From Neoceratodus forsteri (taxonomy: Eukaryota > Chordata > Ceratodontiformes > Ceratodontidae): DNA of 64,000 nucleotides. A program made the translations under genes and the position numbers. The notes beneath the pieces were generated by a model, which had not been told where the DNA came from, did no database searches, and was given only the letters and a program-made list of their open reading frames with translations. Below, piece after piece: positions 9,613 to 21,558 of this stretch. Where the stretch lies: NCBI GenBank assembly GCA_016271365.2, contig JADMNL010000028.1, forward strand, positions 52,656,001 through 52,720,000, in the 5' to 3' direction. Within the stretch, counting starts at the first letter, position 1. Every line of letters starts with the position of its first letter.

Positions 9613-10371
9613 TGTTAAATGGTTCTATTTTAGAGTTCTATCCTTTTCCCCTACTTCTCCCACTGGTTATCCTTATGGAACGCAACCAGGACATGTCTTG
9701 GCTAGTATGCTGATTTCACCTACACATGCTGCTTCTCTGTCTACAGCACTGTCTTTTTAAAATGTTAACTTCTTGTGGAAAATATGGCATAATTTTTCCA
9801 TCCATGTTATTGCTAGACATACTGCAGCTAGCCTGGCTTGAGGAAAGGTGAACATGGTCAGGACCCCTTAGCAATTAAGATGCATATGCAGCAAATAAGT
9901 CCAGATGCACTAACTTACCCTACAACTGTTAAGTGTCACAGTTTGCATTTTCTTCTTGAAATCGTTACTTTTGCATTTATGTTTATTTTAAAATACTTAA
10001 TATTCTGACCACGTGGTTATATCATGGACCATAACTGATCTCCAACCTTAACCCCCCCGTGCTCCAACTTGCATAAAAGATAGTGCTTGTAGACAAATCT
10101 AATCATTTTGCCGCTGTGTTCTGGTGTGTGTGTGTGTCTGTGTGTGTGTGCTTTTGATTCAGTTGCTTGTGTCTTGCATAGAAAACAGTGCTTGTAGACA
10201 ATCTAATCATTTTGCCGCTGCGTTCTGGTGTGTGTGTGTGTACTTTGATTCAATTGCTTGTGTCTTGCATGGAAAATAGATCTTGTAGACAATCTAATCA
10301 TTTTGCAGCTGTGTTCTGCTGTGTGTGTGTGTGTGTGTTCCTCTGAGGCTGTTCTTGCAACCTAGGAAAGG

Positions 10372-11076
10372 TACTTCCTCAGACATAGCAGCAGTACATT
10401 GCATAGCAAATATAAAATGTCAATAAGCAGGTCATGCAACAGATGTGCTGAGCAGTTACTGAAGCAAGAAATGAACAGCTGTCATTTTTTACATCATGTT
10501 CAAAATGTGTTTTTGCACCTGTGGTGCCAAATGTCACAGTCGCTGTGCAAAATCTCCTTTCAGCTAATGAACTGATCGTGTCACTGTTCATGTGGTGGGG
10601 TCACAAAAAGCTCATGCTGAAAACTTGGAGTGAAAATACCAAGAAACGCCCAGGGCATTAGGGTTTCTGACCATAACACCCTGCACTGTAGGGACTGACG
10701 GGCATCAGGGGAGTGACTTGGGATTGTCAACAGTAATGCTTAAGCCATTCTACCCCTATCCCCACCCTGCAGCCAGTGACAGGTATGGAGGTGTGCCTTT
10801 GACTCTTCAGCCCCAAAGTTCACTCCATTCTCTTATACTGTACCCATTTCAGCATATTTCCTTATGGAATGGGTTGAGTGTAAAGTTTGAAAACCCCAAG
10901 GCACACTTTGACTCTTATCTGTGTCTGCAGGGTAGGATGAGGTGAAATGGCATGAGCGTTATGGGCAATGACCCAAAGACACACCCCAATGACTGTCTAT
11001 GTCTGCGGGGTGGGGGCGGAGTTGGCGTCACTTCAATACTTCACTGCCATTCCTATTCTGCCTGTCTGTCTGTGTG

Positions 11077-11107
<31 letters not shown>

Positions 11108-11830
11108 ATATGTCTATGTAATTATCAATCTTTCTATTAATTGTGTGTATTGCTATTTTTACCTGTTTCTAAAACAAACCTGCATATCACATTTGCCTGC
11201 ACTCTGAGCACATACTTATGAAACTGTGCATATTTGTACTCCACTTCTGCGTAGACCTCATACTTTCCTAATATTCCCATTATCACAAGCATAACTACCT
11301 TGCCCTTATCAAAAGCGACCCCCTCTGAAAGTTAATATCACATTTTCTCTAACAGTCCATCATCATTACACCTGACCTCCTGACATCAACACATTTCTTA
11401 AATATAACTTACATCACCTCATGGACAAAAGCCCTGTTTCTCTAAAAAAAAAATAAAAAAAAAAACTGTGTAAATAATCCCAAGGTAGGCTGAACATATG
11501 CCAGCCATTACTTTGCATGTTCTGCCACCTTCTGTACCATCATGGGATTTGCATATGTTTCCTTTGATGCTTTGCATTATTGGGATATGTGCAATTGTGT
11601 TTTCTTTAAAATTTGGCTGTCTGGCCAATATCATCTGGGATAACACACACATCAGTGGCATTTGCTCTGGGGTTCTTTTGTAAGCTTCCTATTCCTTCCA
11701 TTAAAATGTACATCGCCATATATTTTCCTAATAATGTGTATGCCTTACTTAGAACAGACACTAAAACAAATTGTACTACTTACAAATCATTGTGTTGTTT
11801 CTCCACACCTCCTTAACAATTCCACACAAC
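10372..11830. other. Unassigned sequence with a (TC)n run
   Basis: No gene recognised. A (TC)n microsatellite with TCTG flanks lies at about 11060-11107 and an A-rich run at 11444-11465. Two related stretches near 10790-10930 and 10940-11020 (ATGACTCTT/GCACACTTTGACTC and CAAAGACACACCCCAATGAC types) hint at an old tandem duplication. Confidence 0.5.
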
Positions 11831-12825
11831 TTCTCTAACTTTGTTATGCAGCCCTGGTGGATCTGACCAGGATTTGTTTACTTAGATTCAGCTGAGAGGA
11901 GCGAGATGATGTCATTTTAGAACTCTCGAGGCAGCATGAGCCACAGCTGGCTGGAGTGGGGGGATGGAATGTTAGAACAGAGTCGGTTAGAGCTGAGAGT
12001 TTGAAGTGAGAGGAAGGGCAGAGCAGATCTCTGCCTGTGGGATGCTTCCTAGTGGGCCCTGATTTTCTCTCCCTAGTCTGGTCTGTTCCAGCCTGCCATT
12101 TGAAGTAGTGGAGACTGTTGCATCACAGGATTCTTGCTGTCCTCCCCAGGGAGAGGAGGGAAAAAGGACTGGTAATTCGTGTGGATTGCAAGGCCATTCC
12201 ATGTGCAGTCCAGGATGTTTTCTAGCTGCCTGAAAGGGTTCACGAAGGTTTTCTACAATTTCTCTTCCTGAGAGGAAGCCTGAATATTTCTGTGGGTCCA
12301 GTGTCTGAAACAAGACACATCTTCACAGCTGTGAGTACACAATGTACAGACTGTCAATATGCCAGGTTGTCTTAGAAGTGCAAAATCCAGAGCAAGGGAC
12401 TAGATCAGATTTTCCGGGACAATGTTATGTTTTACAGTACAAGGTTAATGTCTGGAGCTGCGGGCCGATTTTCAAGTGTAAATGCTAACCAGTGTTTATC
12501 AACAAAGTGGCTTCTCAGGAAAGAATGGAAAGCTAGGAGTTGGGAGCAGAGAGTGGGAGACACCCCAGTTATTGCAAACAATCCAGAAGCTGACAGGATT
12601 CAGAGGTAGCACAGAGTAAAGTCTAGAAAGTGCTTTAAAAGGCTAAAGTACAAGTCTGGAAAACATGGTAACAGTCTAAGTTATAAGTCTACATCAGTTT
12701 AAATGGGACTCTGTGACACAAGAGTGTTCAAGCAGGGAGAATGTGAAGTGTTCAGTCAGAACAAGGTTCAATTCCCCTAAGCAGAGGAAATGCAAATGTT
12801 GGTGCAATATCTCACAAATACGATG
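11831..12825. other. Unassigned sequence left of the solo LTR
   Basis: No coding sequence recognised. The region flanks the solo LTR, and its counterpart continues at 14498-14660 with an AATAAA near 14653. It could be an older LTR-like repeat into which the solo LTR inserted, but I cannot define ends. Confidence 0.35.
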
Positions 12826-13183
12826 TGTAACCCCCAGAGGGCACTATGCTAAGGGCTACCACCCATGCCTGTCTTAGTGGTGACAGGGTAAGTGGCCCGG
12901 ATCCGTTGACTGGTGCCTCCACCCAGAGGTCGGGGTTTGGACAGTCAAGGTTGACTCGGTCACAGCCCTCTGGGTTGCTGCAACCCCCCCTTCTTCCCAC
13001 TAGTGGCTCACATGGAGTAATCACAATGCTGTCCCCCTGAACACTTACCCCCCGGCTCGAACCACTCGGCTCACTCTGGGGACCCCCTGGAAAGTAAGGT
13101 ACAGTTATCAAATATTCACTGTGCAGTACATCACCAGTAAGCCACAAACCAGCCAGGGTAGAGCTGCAAAACAAACAATCTGA

Positions 13184-13189
13184 TTTATT
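13184..13189 (-). terminator. Candidate polyadenylation signal of the solo LTR
   Basis: AATAAA on the minus strand, followed by GT-rich sequence (GATTGTTTGTTTTG) as expected downstream of a poly(A) site. Confidence 0.5.
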
Positions 13190-13737
13190 TAAGGGAGAAG
13201 TAACAAGGACAGGGGAGAATCAGGGTGATTGGCTTACCACTAATATGTATATGTATATATTTGACTACCTAGGGCTCTGTGCACAGGCCTAAACCTTTCA
13301 GTTATTGTCTATGGGTACCCAAGCCCTAATGGCTAGTTCCTCAATGCAGCTGGTTGGGGCCCTGACACACAAGCGCATTTAACTCCTGAGAAGATCAAGT
13401 GGAGCCAGTAAGCTCAGTTGGTACAGTCTGCAATACACAAGCGACTTTGCCTTTATCTGAAACCTTTAAATGGGAACTGCCCTGATTTAGTACTCACAAC
13501 TCCAACAGATAACCATGCTTTCCTCACATGCAGGGCTGAGCCTGAGCTTCAAATGCCTCCTCACACATTTATATGGAAAACAACAGAGGGGTATCATACC
13601 AGGCAGCTGCTTCCAGGACCCGAACGAACTCACAGCAATTTCGGGCACTACACTGCAACCTCAAATGTCCTGACAGACCGAGCGTGATTCAGCAGATTCT
13701 CCAGTCCTCTTCAGGTGAAGCCTGGTAGGTAGCTGTG

Positions 13738-13743
13738 TTTATA
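13738..13743 (-). promoter_or_regulatory. Candidate TATA box of the solo LTR
   Basis: TATAAA on the minus strand within GTGTATAAACAC. It is upstream of the LTR's candidate polyadenylation signal. Confidence 0.45.
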
Positions 13744-14497
13744 CACAGCCTCCTCTGACCGCACGCTGGCGGATTTAATCCGAAGCTTTCTGGCTATGGA
13801 AAACGGTGGCCTAGGCCTTTCACGCGCTTCCCGAGTGAACACTTAACGGCGCAGAAGCTCAGTGCTCCCTTCTCCTTCACAGTCACAATGCCTCTGACCC
13901 TCAGGTCAGTGGGGCAGCAACCTCACTCTCGCGCCACCCGTTCCCATAGGTGGGCTGCAGACACCAGGCTATGAAACCTGTCCTGATTGATGCAAAAAGG
14001 CGCCCTTGGTCAGACTTTACTTCCCAAGCTTACTAGCTAAATCCTCATTGGTCAGCCAGCTCTGTCTAGAGTTCCGATAACTGATTGGTCCAATGCGAGA
14101 GTTCGGCACCAATATGGAGGAGATAATCACAACAGTCCTTGCTGCAAACAAAAAGCAGGTTAGAACAACTACAGTACCATTATTACTCTAGGTTATTTTC
14201 CAGCAGTGAGTCACATCCTTCAACAGAGCCCCCTCTGCATACTGAGCGATGGCAGAAGGGAGCTATTTCCAGCATCCTAGGTGGGACTCGAGCATAGAAA
14301 CACTCAAACCCTCTCCCTCTCTGAGGACTTATTACTGCACTTATGCAGCTCTTAAAGAAACAGACTGGATGCTTTAAAAGCACTCTCCACCCCCACATTT
14401 AGTGGCCTTACGCTGAACACCAGCCAGGCATGGAACATTCAAGCAAGCTCCAGGAAGGCTTTTAGGAACCCCCATTTGTAGGGGGGGTTACACGATG

Positions 14498-14954
14498 CCC
14501 CACATCTGTGGGAGTATAGAGGTTGTAGGAAAAGTAAATGTCCTGCCAAGCCTGTTGTTCTGTCAAGCAAGTTGTTCCTGTTTAAAGTCAGTGTCCAGCG
14601 TAGCAAGCCTGTGGGGGCCACCCAAATCTTTTCAATACTATCATTACATCTAAAATAAAGACCCACTGAAGAATCCCATCTAAATGTCTGGACATTGCAG
14701 TTATTGCTTCTGTGTGGATTTACTGGGTACCCTTCTGAGTATTAGATCTAGAATGTGCTTAGCAAACCTCTCACCCCAGGACCCAGGATCTCTAATCCGA
14801 CTCCACCCCCTTGTCCTGAATAGTGAGCCAGATATAGTTTCCAAACGTGAGGGTTTGATACCAAAATTTAAGTCTGGATATGCCAGCTATGGATGCCAGG
14901 GATTCAGTCAAGGGGTTCTAGCTTAAGAATGAAGTGGCAGGGGTCAGGGTTACA
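14498..14954. other. Unassigned sequence right of the solo LTR
   Basis: Continuation of the flanking sequence of the solo LTR up to a CR1-like 3' end. AATAAA near 14653 is the only signal noticed. Confidence 0.4.
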
Positions 14955-15300
14955 ACAAGGTGAAAGAGTGTAACATGTTTCAATGTAAGAAAAATAGCAG
15001 GACGAGAGGACACAGTATGAGATTAGAGGGAGGCCGATTAAGGGGTAATGTGAGGAAGTTCTTTTTCACAGAAAGGGTGGTGGATGCATGGAATGGCCTA
15101 CCTCAGGAAGTCGTGGATTTGAATACAGTGCAGAGCTTCAAACAGGCATGGGATAGGCATAAGGGAGCAAAACATATAAGTATGAATAAATAGGCCATTG
15201 ACAGAGCAAAGGCCGATGGTACATTCATAAGGTAGAAAAAGAAATGGGCGGAGTGGATGGGACTTGCGGTCCTTATCTGCCATCAACTTCTATGTTTCCA
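14955..15300 (+). pseudogene. CR1-like LINE 3' end, fragment 1
   Basis: It contains the C-terminal ORF2 motif FFFTERVVDAWNGLPQEVVD followed by a short 3' UTR and the terminal sequence TCCTTATCTGCCATCAACTT with a CTATGTTTCC tail. This is the conserved 3' end of the CR1-like family in this window. The 5' part is absent, as expected for incomplete reverse transcription. Confidence 0.85.
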
Positions 15301-15305
15301 TGATA

Positions 15306-16201
15306 CACAAGGGGATGTGGAAAGGATGGAAAGGAACTTGCAAGGTTGGAGGAATGGTCAAAAGTATGACAGCTTACATTCAGTGGAAAGAGGTGCAAAA
15401 TAATGCATCTGGGAAACAAAAACCCAGGGGAAGAGTACACAATGGGGGGGTATTAACAACAACAATACAAATGGAAATGGACCTGGTGTAGTCATATCAG
15501 ATGACCTAAAGGTAAGCAAGCAATGTGAGAAGGCAGTAAGGATGGCTGGGAGGATACTGGGATGTATAGGGAGAGGCATCACCAGTAGAAAACAAGACGT
15601 TGTTATCCCCTCTGTACTGACAGTTAGTGAGACCAAATCTCTAGTACTGCATGCAGTTCTGGAAACCCCATCTCTGCAAGGACATAGATAGGATGGAGGC
15701 AGTCCAGAGGAAGGCAACTAAAATGGTGCAGGGTCTGCAACAGAAGCCAAACAAAGAGAGACTAAAGGAGCTTAATATGTATACTCTTGAGGAAAGGAGG
15801 GAGAGGGGGGACATGATAGAAACTTTTAAGTACCTCAGAGGAATCAACAAAGTCCAAGAGGGTAGCATGTTTCAGAAAAAGAGACTAGCAAAAACAAGGG
15901 GACTCAATTTAAAGATAGAGGGGGGACGGTTCATGGGCAAGGTGAGGAAGTATTTTTTCACAGAGAGGGTGGTGGATGCATGGAATGGCCTTCCTGAGGA
16001 GGTTGTGGATTCATAAACAGTGGGGGGAATTCAAGAATGCTTGGGATAGGCATAAGGTAATTCTGGTGGAGGGGTAGAAAGAAGTAGGCTGTTGGTTAAC
16101 TAGGATCTGCAGCTTATGCAATAGGTAGGGAAATGGGTAGACTAGGTGGGCCAAGAGGTCCTTATCTGCTGTTAAAGTCTATGTTTCTATATTTCTATCA
16201 A
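15306..16201 (+). pseudogene. CR1-like LINE ORF2 C-terminus and 3' end, fragment 2
   Basis: It reads the RT thumb and downstream region: MQFWKPHLCKDIDRMEAVQ, ATKMVQGLQQKPNKERLKEL, MYTLEERRERGDMIETFKYL and FFTERVVDAWNGLPEEVVDS. It ends with GGTCCTTATCTGCTGTTAAA and CTATGTTTCTATATTTCTAT. The main open segment is 15651-16016. DIRS copy B is inserted at its extreme 3' end. It is similar enough to the LINE at 34.7-36.7 kb to identify that LINE's interrupted sequence. Confidence 0.88.
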
Positions 16202-16385
16202 CTTCTTACCCCAGGGTCCTTTAGCATCAGTAACTTTTTGCACTTTGCTGGCTAGGTGGAATTGGCCCAGAGGTGTGCCTTTAAGAGATTTTTTAAAGAG
16301 CGTGGGGCTCACCAATCAAAAGACATGAGGGGGAGTGAACTGAGTGAAAGCTGTTGGCTGCTTCAGAATTTTTTCTCCGCTGGAC
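16202..16385 (+). repeat. Left inverted terminal repeat of DIRS B
   Basis: The segment from GGTCCTTTAGCATCAG to GCTTCAGAATTTTTT is the complement of 21845-22010 with scattered mismatches. The first few bases (CTTCTTACCCC) have no match in the outer right repeat but are complementary to the ICR, as expected for DIRS left ends. Confidence 0.88.
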
Positions 16386-17078
16386 TGAGCATATTGCCCC
16401 TGAGGTGTCTCCCAACTTTCCTTGTTGACAGCCTCCTAGTGCTCATCTGGGTAAAGTTTTCCTCATAAATCTTTTCCTTTAGTGTGCTGAGTGACAACTT
16501 TTACTTTTTCATTAGCGCTTCGCAAATTTTTTATTTTTAGTGTGACGGTGCTATTTAGACTTTATTTTTACCACGTCTATTTACTTTAAAGACTAATTTT
16601 ATCGTAGGTGTTTATTTTCAACGGTTTCCTTCATTTTTGACTAATTTCTTGTGGGAACTGTTGAATTGGGGATAGTTGCCTTGTTTTTTTACCTCAGACC
16701 TTGGGGGGTTTACAGCAAGGCATCTGCAGTAGATTTCACATTTAAACAGTGCCTGGGGGTTTTCTCTCTAGATTGGCAATTACGAGGAACCTTTTTTGTT
16801 ATATTGCTGGACCTTGGTATCATCTGTGTCAGGACTGTCCATAAGGGTCAAGCAGCCACCTGTGTGCAGTTGAGTATTACTGGTTTTCTATTAAGACTGG
16901 CACTGGTATAGATCCCAGTTTTACAACCAAAAAAAAGGCAGTGGTAATAGACAGAGTTTATTAACTGGGGCAGGACTGGCCGGTGGCATTTTCACAGAAA
17001 CCTGCACTCAGTTTATAGGTCCAGAACTGGTTTGCTTTGCTTAAATTGGTGAACATAGCAGACAAACCTTTGATAATT

Positions 17079-18593
17079 ATGGCTGAGGATAAATCAAAGG
17101 TTTCCAATGAGGGTCCATTCAAAAATACTAATACCAAAAGCAGAGGTGCTGAGGAACCCTCCAGATGCCAGTCAAAAAATAAAGCTTCCAAAGATGAAGT
17201 TCCTCACAAATTGAAAAATAATAAGAGTGACGAAAAAAGGAAGATTGATCAAGCCTCTGATGAAGTGGCTAAAAAGAAACTCTGTCAAGACAGATATGCT
17301 CCTGTTGCTCCTGGGAAAGCCAGTAGTGAGACAACAGGCAGCTTAAAACATTCAGAAAAAACAAAGCACTTACAAACTGTGCAGGTTCTTCCATCAGTGC
17401 AAGATATGGAAAAAGCATGGCAACTGTTTCAGACCCTTCAAAAGATGGGTCCTCTATTTACTGGGGCTGGCAAGCACTCTTCCACAGTTCTCTGTTCTGT
17501 AGACTGTGAGGGTGATGCAGATGATGATCAATTCTTTGATGCACCTGACATGGATTTTGAGGGCCTTGAGCCCCAGGAGTCCCCGGACCCTCACCTTGGG
17601 GATCCCCTGGGTGACCATAAGGATCCTTCCACTATGTTTTCATTTATATAAAATATGCTGGATACCCTGGACCTCCCTACACAGGAGCCCAACCAGGATG
17701 TCGATGAAGACGAAGATTATAGGGAGATGAATGGTCTTTTATCCTCAAAGACCCTGGTCGTCCCTATCTATAATGGATTTAGAAAAAATACCATGAAGGT
17801 GCTTCAACACCCCACTTCAGTACTAGGAGTTGATAAGCAGCTTGAAAGAAAATATAAATGTTCTAAAAATGGTACCGAGCTCCTGTCAGCACACCCTAGC
17901 CATGAGAGTATAGTGCGGCAGGCAGCTTGTGAGAAAGCTGGTGTCTCCTTGTCACCCTCTCCCCCGACAAGGAGTCCAAGAAGACTGACTTTATAGCAAA
18001 AAAAATGTATGCCACAGCTTCCCTGCTTCTCAGACTTCTTTCTTACAGGGCATTCACAGCCAAATATCAGAAAGCCCTTTGGATATCTGTCCAGGCTATT
18101 GCCTGCAACGGATCAGATTCTATGGTACAGGAGCTGATGGATATGTCAAACACTGCCTTGGAAGCTACTATGTACCAATTCCACGTGGCAGATGACAATA
18201 ATGATGCAGCCTCTAGGGCAATGGCCCATGCCATATCTCTGAGGCACTGTGCCTGACTTAGAACAACCAGTCTGACCACAGACACTCAGAACAAGGCCAT
18301 GGATTTTCCCCTGTGATCAAAATATGTTGTTTGATTAAAGAACCACTGACTACATGAAAAAGGTCAATGAGTACAAGGCCTCCTGGCAGAGCCATTCATC
18401 CAAGCCTAAACCCGCCACCCCCTCAGAGATCCCATCCCAGGGGCGGCAGGGGCAGAAGTATTTTCCTAGGCCTTACAGTCCCTATCCCCAATCTGACTTT
18501 AGCCGGTACAGGGGGTCTTTCAGAGGCAGGGGCAGAAGGGGCCAAAGAAGATCCACCTCTACCCAGCCACCTGCCTCTCAGTATAAGTCCTGA
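17079..18593 (+). pseudogene. DIRS B ORF1 (gag-like)
   Basis: The first frame (start chosen at 17079, MAEDKSK) encodes a Lys/Ser-rich N-terminus, then an acidic stretch (DCEGDADDDQFFDAPDMDF). A TAA at 17649-17651 interrupts it, and the same frame continues to 17996. The next part, 18005-18256, is in another frame. The last, 18354-18593, returns to the first and ends in an Arg/Gly-rich tail (RGSFRGRGRRGQRRS). The central KAACDKA-like and ATWNWY-type regions align in order with gag of copies C-E. The N-terminal Cys/His motif of family 2 is absent. The presumed role is packaging element RNA. Confidence 0.75.
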
Positions 18594-20415
18594 TGTGAGT
18601 GTCCAGGTCGCCTCCCCATTTCTGGTTGGAGGTAGACTCTCTCACTATCGTCAGCACTGGTTCCTCATCACGTCGGAAAAGTAGGTGCTGGAGATAGTGG
18701 AGAAGGGTCTGTCATTACAGTTCACAAACATACCCAGGTGTCAAGACCTCTGTTACCATCACATATACCGCTGTTGGAAATGGAGGTACAAAACCTTCTA
18801 GCTTTACAAGCAGTGGAGAGGGTCCCCACCCACAAGAAGGGCAAGGGCCTCTACTCCAGGTATTTTCTGACACAAAAGAAAACTGGGGAGTGTCGACCTA
18901 TCTTAGATCTCAGATATTTAAACAAACATCTGAAGAAACCCAAATTCAAAATGGTCACTCTGTCACTGGTCATACAGTCCTTACAGTAGGGCAACTGTCT
19001 AGCCTCCCTCGACTTAAAGGATGCCTACTTCCACATACCCATAAGGAGATCTCACAGGAAGTTTCTCAGGTTCAAACTTCCTTTGGGTCACTATCAGTTC
19101 ACCGCAATGCCCTTCGGTCTGTCTTCAGCCCCAAGAGTCTTTTCCAAGTGTCTCACAGTGGTAGCAGCACATCCCAGAAGACTGAATGTCGCTGTCTACC
19201 CCTATCTGGATGACTGGCTCATAGTAAGAAAGTCTTCTTGCCACATCAAGGAATCTCTTTCCCTCACAGAACGCACTCTGGAGTCTCTAGGTTTCCTGGT
19301 AAATCTCAAGAAGTCTCACCCAGAACCCACCCAACTGCTTACCTTCATAGGGACCCAGCTGGACACTCGGAAGAGATATGCTTTCATCCCACAGGAAAGA
19401 ATTCAGAGTTTCCTTTCAGTGGCAGATTCTTTTGCCCAGGGACAGCCAAGACCAGTCAAACATTTCCTTAAACTTCTGGGACATATGGTCTCTATGACTG
19501 CAGTAGTCCTAGGGGTCAGGTACAGAATGAGACTCCTGCAAACCTACCTCAGAACTCGTTGGTCTCAGAGAAGCATCACATTTTCAAAGTTAATACCGGT
19601 GTCTGAGCAATTCCTCCAAAATTTGCTGTGGTGGAAGGACCCTGCAAATTTGCAGGCAGGGAGTCCATTTCAAGCTCCTCTTCCCACAAAGGTGATCACC
19701 ACAGATGCCTTCCTGTTGGGCTGGGGAACTCATCTAGACTGTGCCTCAGTAAGTGGCAACTGGACTTCTGAAGAGTCACAGTTGCACATAAATCTTTTCA
19801 GAACTCAGAGCAGTCTTACTAGCTCTCAAAACTTTCACTCCCAGCATAGAAGGGCAGGCGGTTCAAATTTGAATGGACAGCACCACTGCAATGTTCTACA
19901 TAAACAAGCAGGGTGGTACCAGAGCAGGAATACTCTGTTTGGAAGCTCTGAAGCTCTGGTCTCTAGCATTCTCCCTGGGAGTCAGCCTCTCAGCCAGCTA
20001 TTCACCTCCCAGGCAAACTCAGTACTCTGGTGGACACACTAAGCCGCATCAGTCAAGGTCAGAGTAACTGGACACTGAATAAGCAAGTACTAGCCACAGT
20101 GTTCAGGCAGTGGGGCACACCAGATATAGATCTGTTTGCCTCTCCTCTCAATTTTCAGCTTCTCAGTACTGTTGCAGGCCCCCAGTTCTGGGAACACTTC
20201 CTCTGGATGCCCTGATCCTGGACTGGTCAGGGAGGTTCCTATACGCATTTCCTCCCTTTCCCCTGATATTCAGGGTTTTGCTGAAACTCGGGCAGCAGCC
20301 TGCATCCATGGTTCTAGTGGCTTCAGACTGGCCCAGGCAAGCCTGGTACCCTCTCCTTCTCTCAGTGTCCTGCAACAGGCCCATTCACCTTCCTCCAATT
20401 TGCTCCCTGCTGACC
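18594..20415 (+). pseudogene. DIRS B pol: RT, RNase H and methyltransferase-like region
   Basis: The RT N-terminus is at 18738-18989 (GLYSRYFLTQKKTGECRPIL), ended by a TAG at 18987-18989. The same frame resumes with SLDLKDAYFHIPI, GHYQFTAMPFGLSSAPRVF and an intact polymerase box YLDDWLIV near 19203, staying open to about 19800. RNase H starts with ITTDAFLLGWGTHL. A frameshift near 19797 breaks the LELRA box, and further shifts place the remainder in other frames. The methyltransferase-like WGTPDIDLFASP and LILDWSGRFLYAFPPFPLIF follow. Only the RT core is reasonably preserved. Confidence 0.88.
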
Positions 20416-20429
20416 CTGCCTTAGACAGG

Positions 20430-20793
20430 AGTGCAGTACCCTGATGTACACTCTCTTCACCTCAAAGCCTGGTTCTTGAGGAGTTAGAGTTTCCATCTTC
20501 ACAGTAGTCTGAACAGGTCCTTAGGATACTGAGGATGGCTAAGAAAATGAACACTAAGAAGACTTATGCAGCCAAATGGAAAAGGCTTTCCCTCTGGTGC
20601 AGAAGTGAAAAGGTTGAACCCCTTTCAGCTTCAGACCCTCAGCTGCTAGACTACCTGGTACACCTACAGGCATCAGGCTTGAAACCATCTTCACTCAAGC
20701 TACACCTGGCAGCAATTTCAGCCTACCTTTTGGTAGGAAAGAAGAAATCATTTTTTTCCCCATGACATTTCTAAACAGTTTTTCAAAGGCCTC
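20430..20793 (+). pseudogene. DIRS B tyrosine recombinase, N-terminal core-binding part
   Basis: The segment MAKKMNTKKTYAAKWKRLSL (from 20535) through YLVHLQASGLKPSSLKLHLA matches the core-binding domain of the other copies. A frameshift near 20760 separates it from the catalytic domain. Confidence 0.82.
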
Positions 20794-21519
20794 TTGCACT
20801 TCCAGCCTCCAACCAGGGAGCCTGTTCCTCCTTGGAACCTGAACCTTTGCATAGATGGGCTCATGAATCCACTTTTTGAGCCTATGTCCATGGCCCACAT
20901 CAAGTTTGTAACTTGGAAGACCATCCTCCTGGTAGCCATTACATCTGCCAGGAGGATTTCAGAGCTACAGGCCCTGTGCACTGAGCAGAATTACATTATC
21001 CCCCACAACGATAAAGTTGAGCTCAGGACAAATAGGAAATTTCTGCCAAAGGTGGTTTCAGAGTTTCACTTGAACCAATCCATTGCTTTGCCTGTCTTCT
21101 TTACGGAGTCATCTACTCCTGGTGAGCAAAAGCTCCCCAGCTTGGATGTCAAAAGAGCCATCTACGTAGAGCATACTAGACAGTCCAGAGGCTCTTCCAC
21201 TCAGTTGTTCCTCACCTACAGAGATGTAGGCAGAGGAAGACCAGCTACCAAGAGAACTATTTATCATTTGTTGGTCTCTTGTATTAGATTCTGTTATGAG
21301 AAAGCTGGTCAACAACCTTCAGTGGGGCTCAGGGCCCATTCCACCAGGGCCACTGCAGCCTCGCTTGCAGCAGCAAGGGACATTCCCCTACTGGATGTCT
21401 ACAAAGCAGCTACCTGGAAATCTGTGCACACCTTTGTGAAACACTATAGTTTGGATGTGCAGACCAGATATGATGCCAAATTTTGCAGGACAGTTCTGCA
21501 GAGCCTCTTTCCTAAGTAG
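20794..21519 (+). CDS. DIRS B tyrosine recombinase, catalytic domain (open)
   Basis: A 241-residue open frame covers the whole catalytic domain. Box I is ITSARRISELQAL with the catalytic Arg near residue 54. A Lys-containing beta-hairpin-like region (LRTNRKFLPKVV) follows. HSTR (the HxxR motif) is near residue 185. WKSVHTFVKHYSLD supplies the Trp/His and the nucleophilic Tyr near residue 225. The stop at 21519 agrees with the end of the recombinase in copies C and D. Known tyrosine recombinases of this type join DNA without a target duplication. The N-terminal domain is out of frame upstream, so the natural full protein is not produced. Confidence 0.88.
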   Translation: MHFQPPTREPVPPWNLNLCIDGLMNPLFEPMSMAHIKFVTWKTILLVAITSARRISELQALCTEQNYIIPHNDKVELRTNRKFLPKVVSEFHLNQSIALPVFFTESSTPGEQKLPSLDVKRAIYVEHTRQSRGSSTQLFLTYRDVGRGRPATKRTIYHLLVSCIRFCYEKAGQQPSVGLRAHSTRATAASLAAARDIPLLDVYKAATWKSVHTFVKHYSLDVQTRYDAKFCRTVLQSLFPK

Positions 21520-21558
21520 GTTCTCTGCCGGCCTTCCACTTGGTACTGCTTGGTAGTC

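Larger units (their letters stand above)
8738..10371 (+). repeat. Large direct duplication containing GT-rich minisatellite
   Basis: 8738-9249 and 9787-10371 are diverged copies of one sequence (both contain GGCTTGAGGAA and CAGCAAATAAGTCCAGAT). Each ends in tandem units of about 90 bp built on GTGCTTGTAGACAAT, TAATCATTTTGC and a (GT)n run. The left copy has two such units and the right copy three. A CR1-like LINE fragment lies between the copies. Confidence 0.85.
12826..14492 (-). mobile_element. Probable solo LTR of an LTR retrotransposon/endogenous retrovirus
   Basis: The element has TG...CA ends that also form inverted repeats (TGTAACCCCC and GGGGGTTACA). It is flanked by an exact 5-bp duplication, CGATG, at 12821-12825 and 14493-14497. 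On the minus strand a TATAAA lies at 13743-13738 and an AATAAA about 550 bases downstream at 13189-13184, the order expected for U3, R and U5. At 1667 bp it is long but within the LTR range. No internal gag or pol is present. Open frames inside it are chance. Confidence 0.8.

Noticed and set aside
9010..10345. CRISPR-like array from regularly repeated units
   Set aside because: The units are GT-rich minisatellite repeats without unique spacers, in a eukaryotic repeat landscape.
12812..13174. 120-codon open frame on the minus strand
   Set aside because: It lies within the probable solo LTR, overlaps its end and has no recognisable domain.
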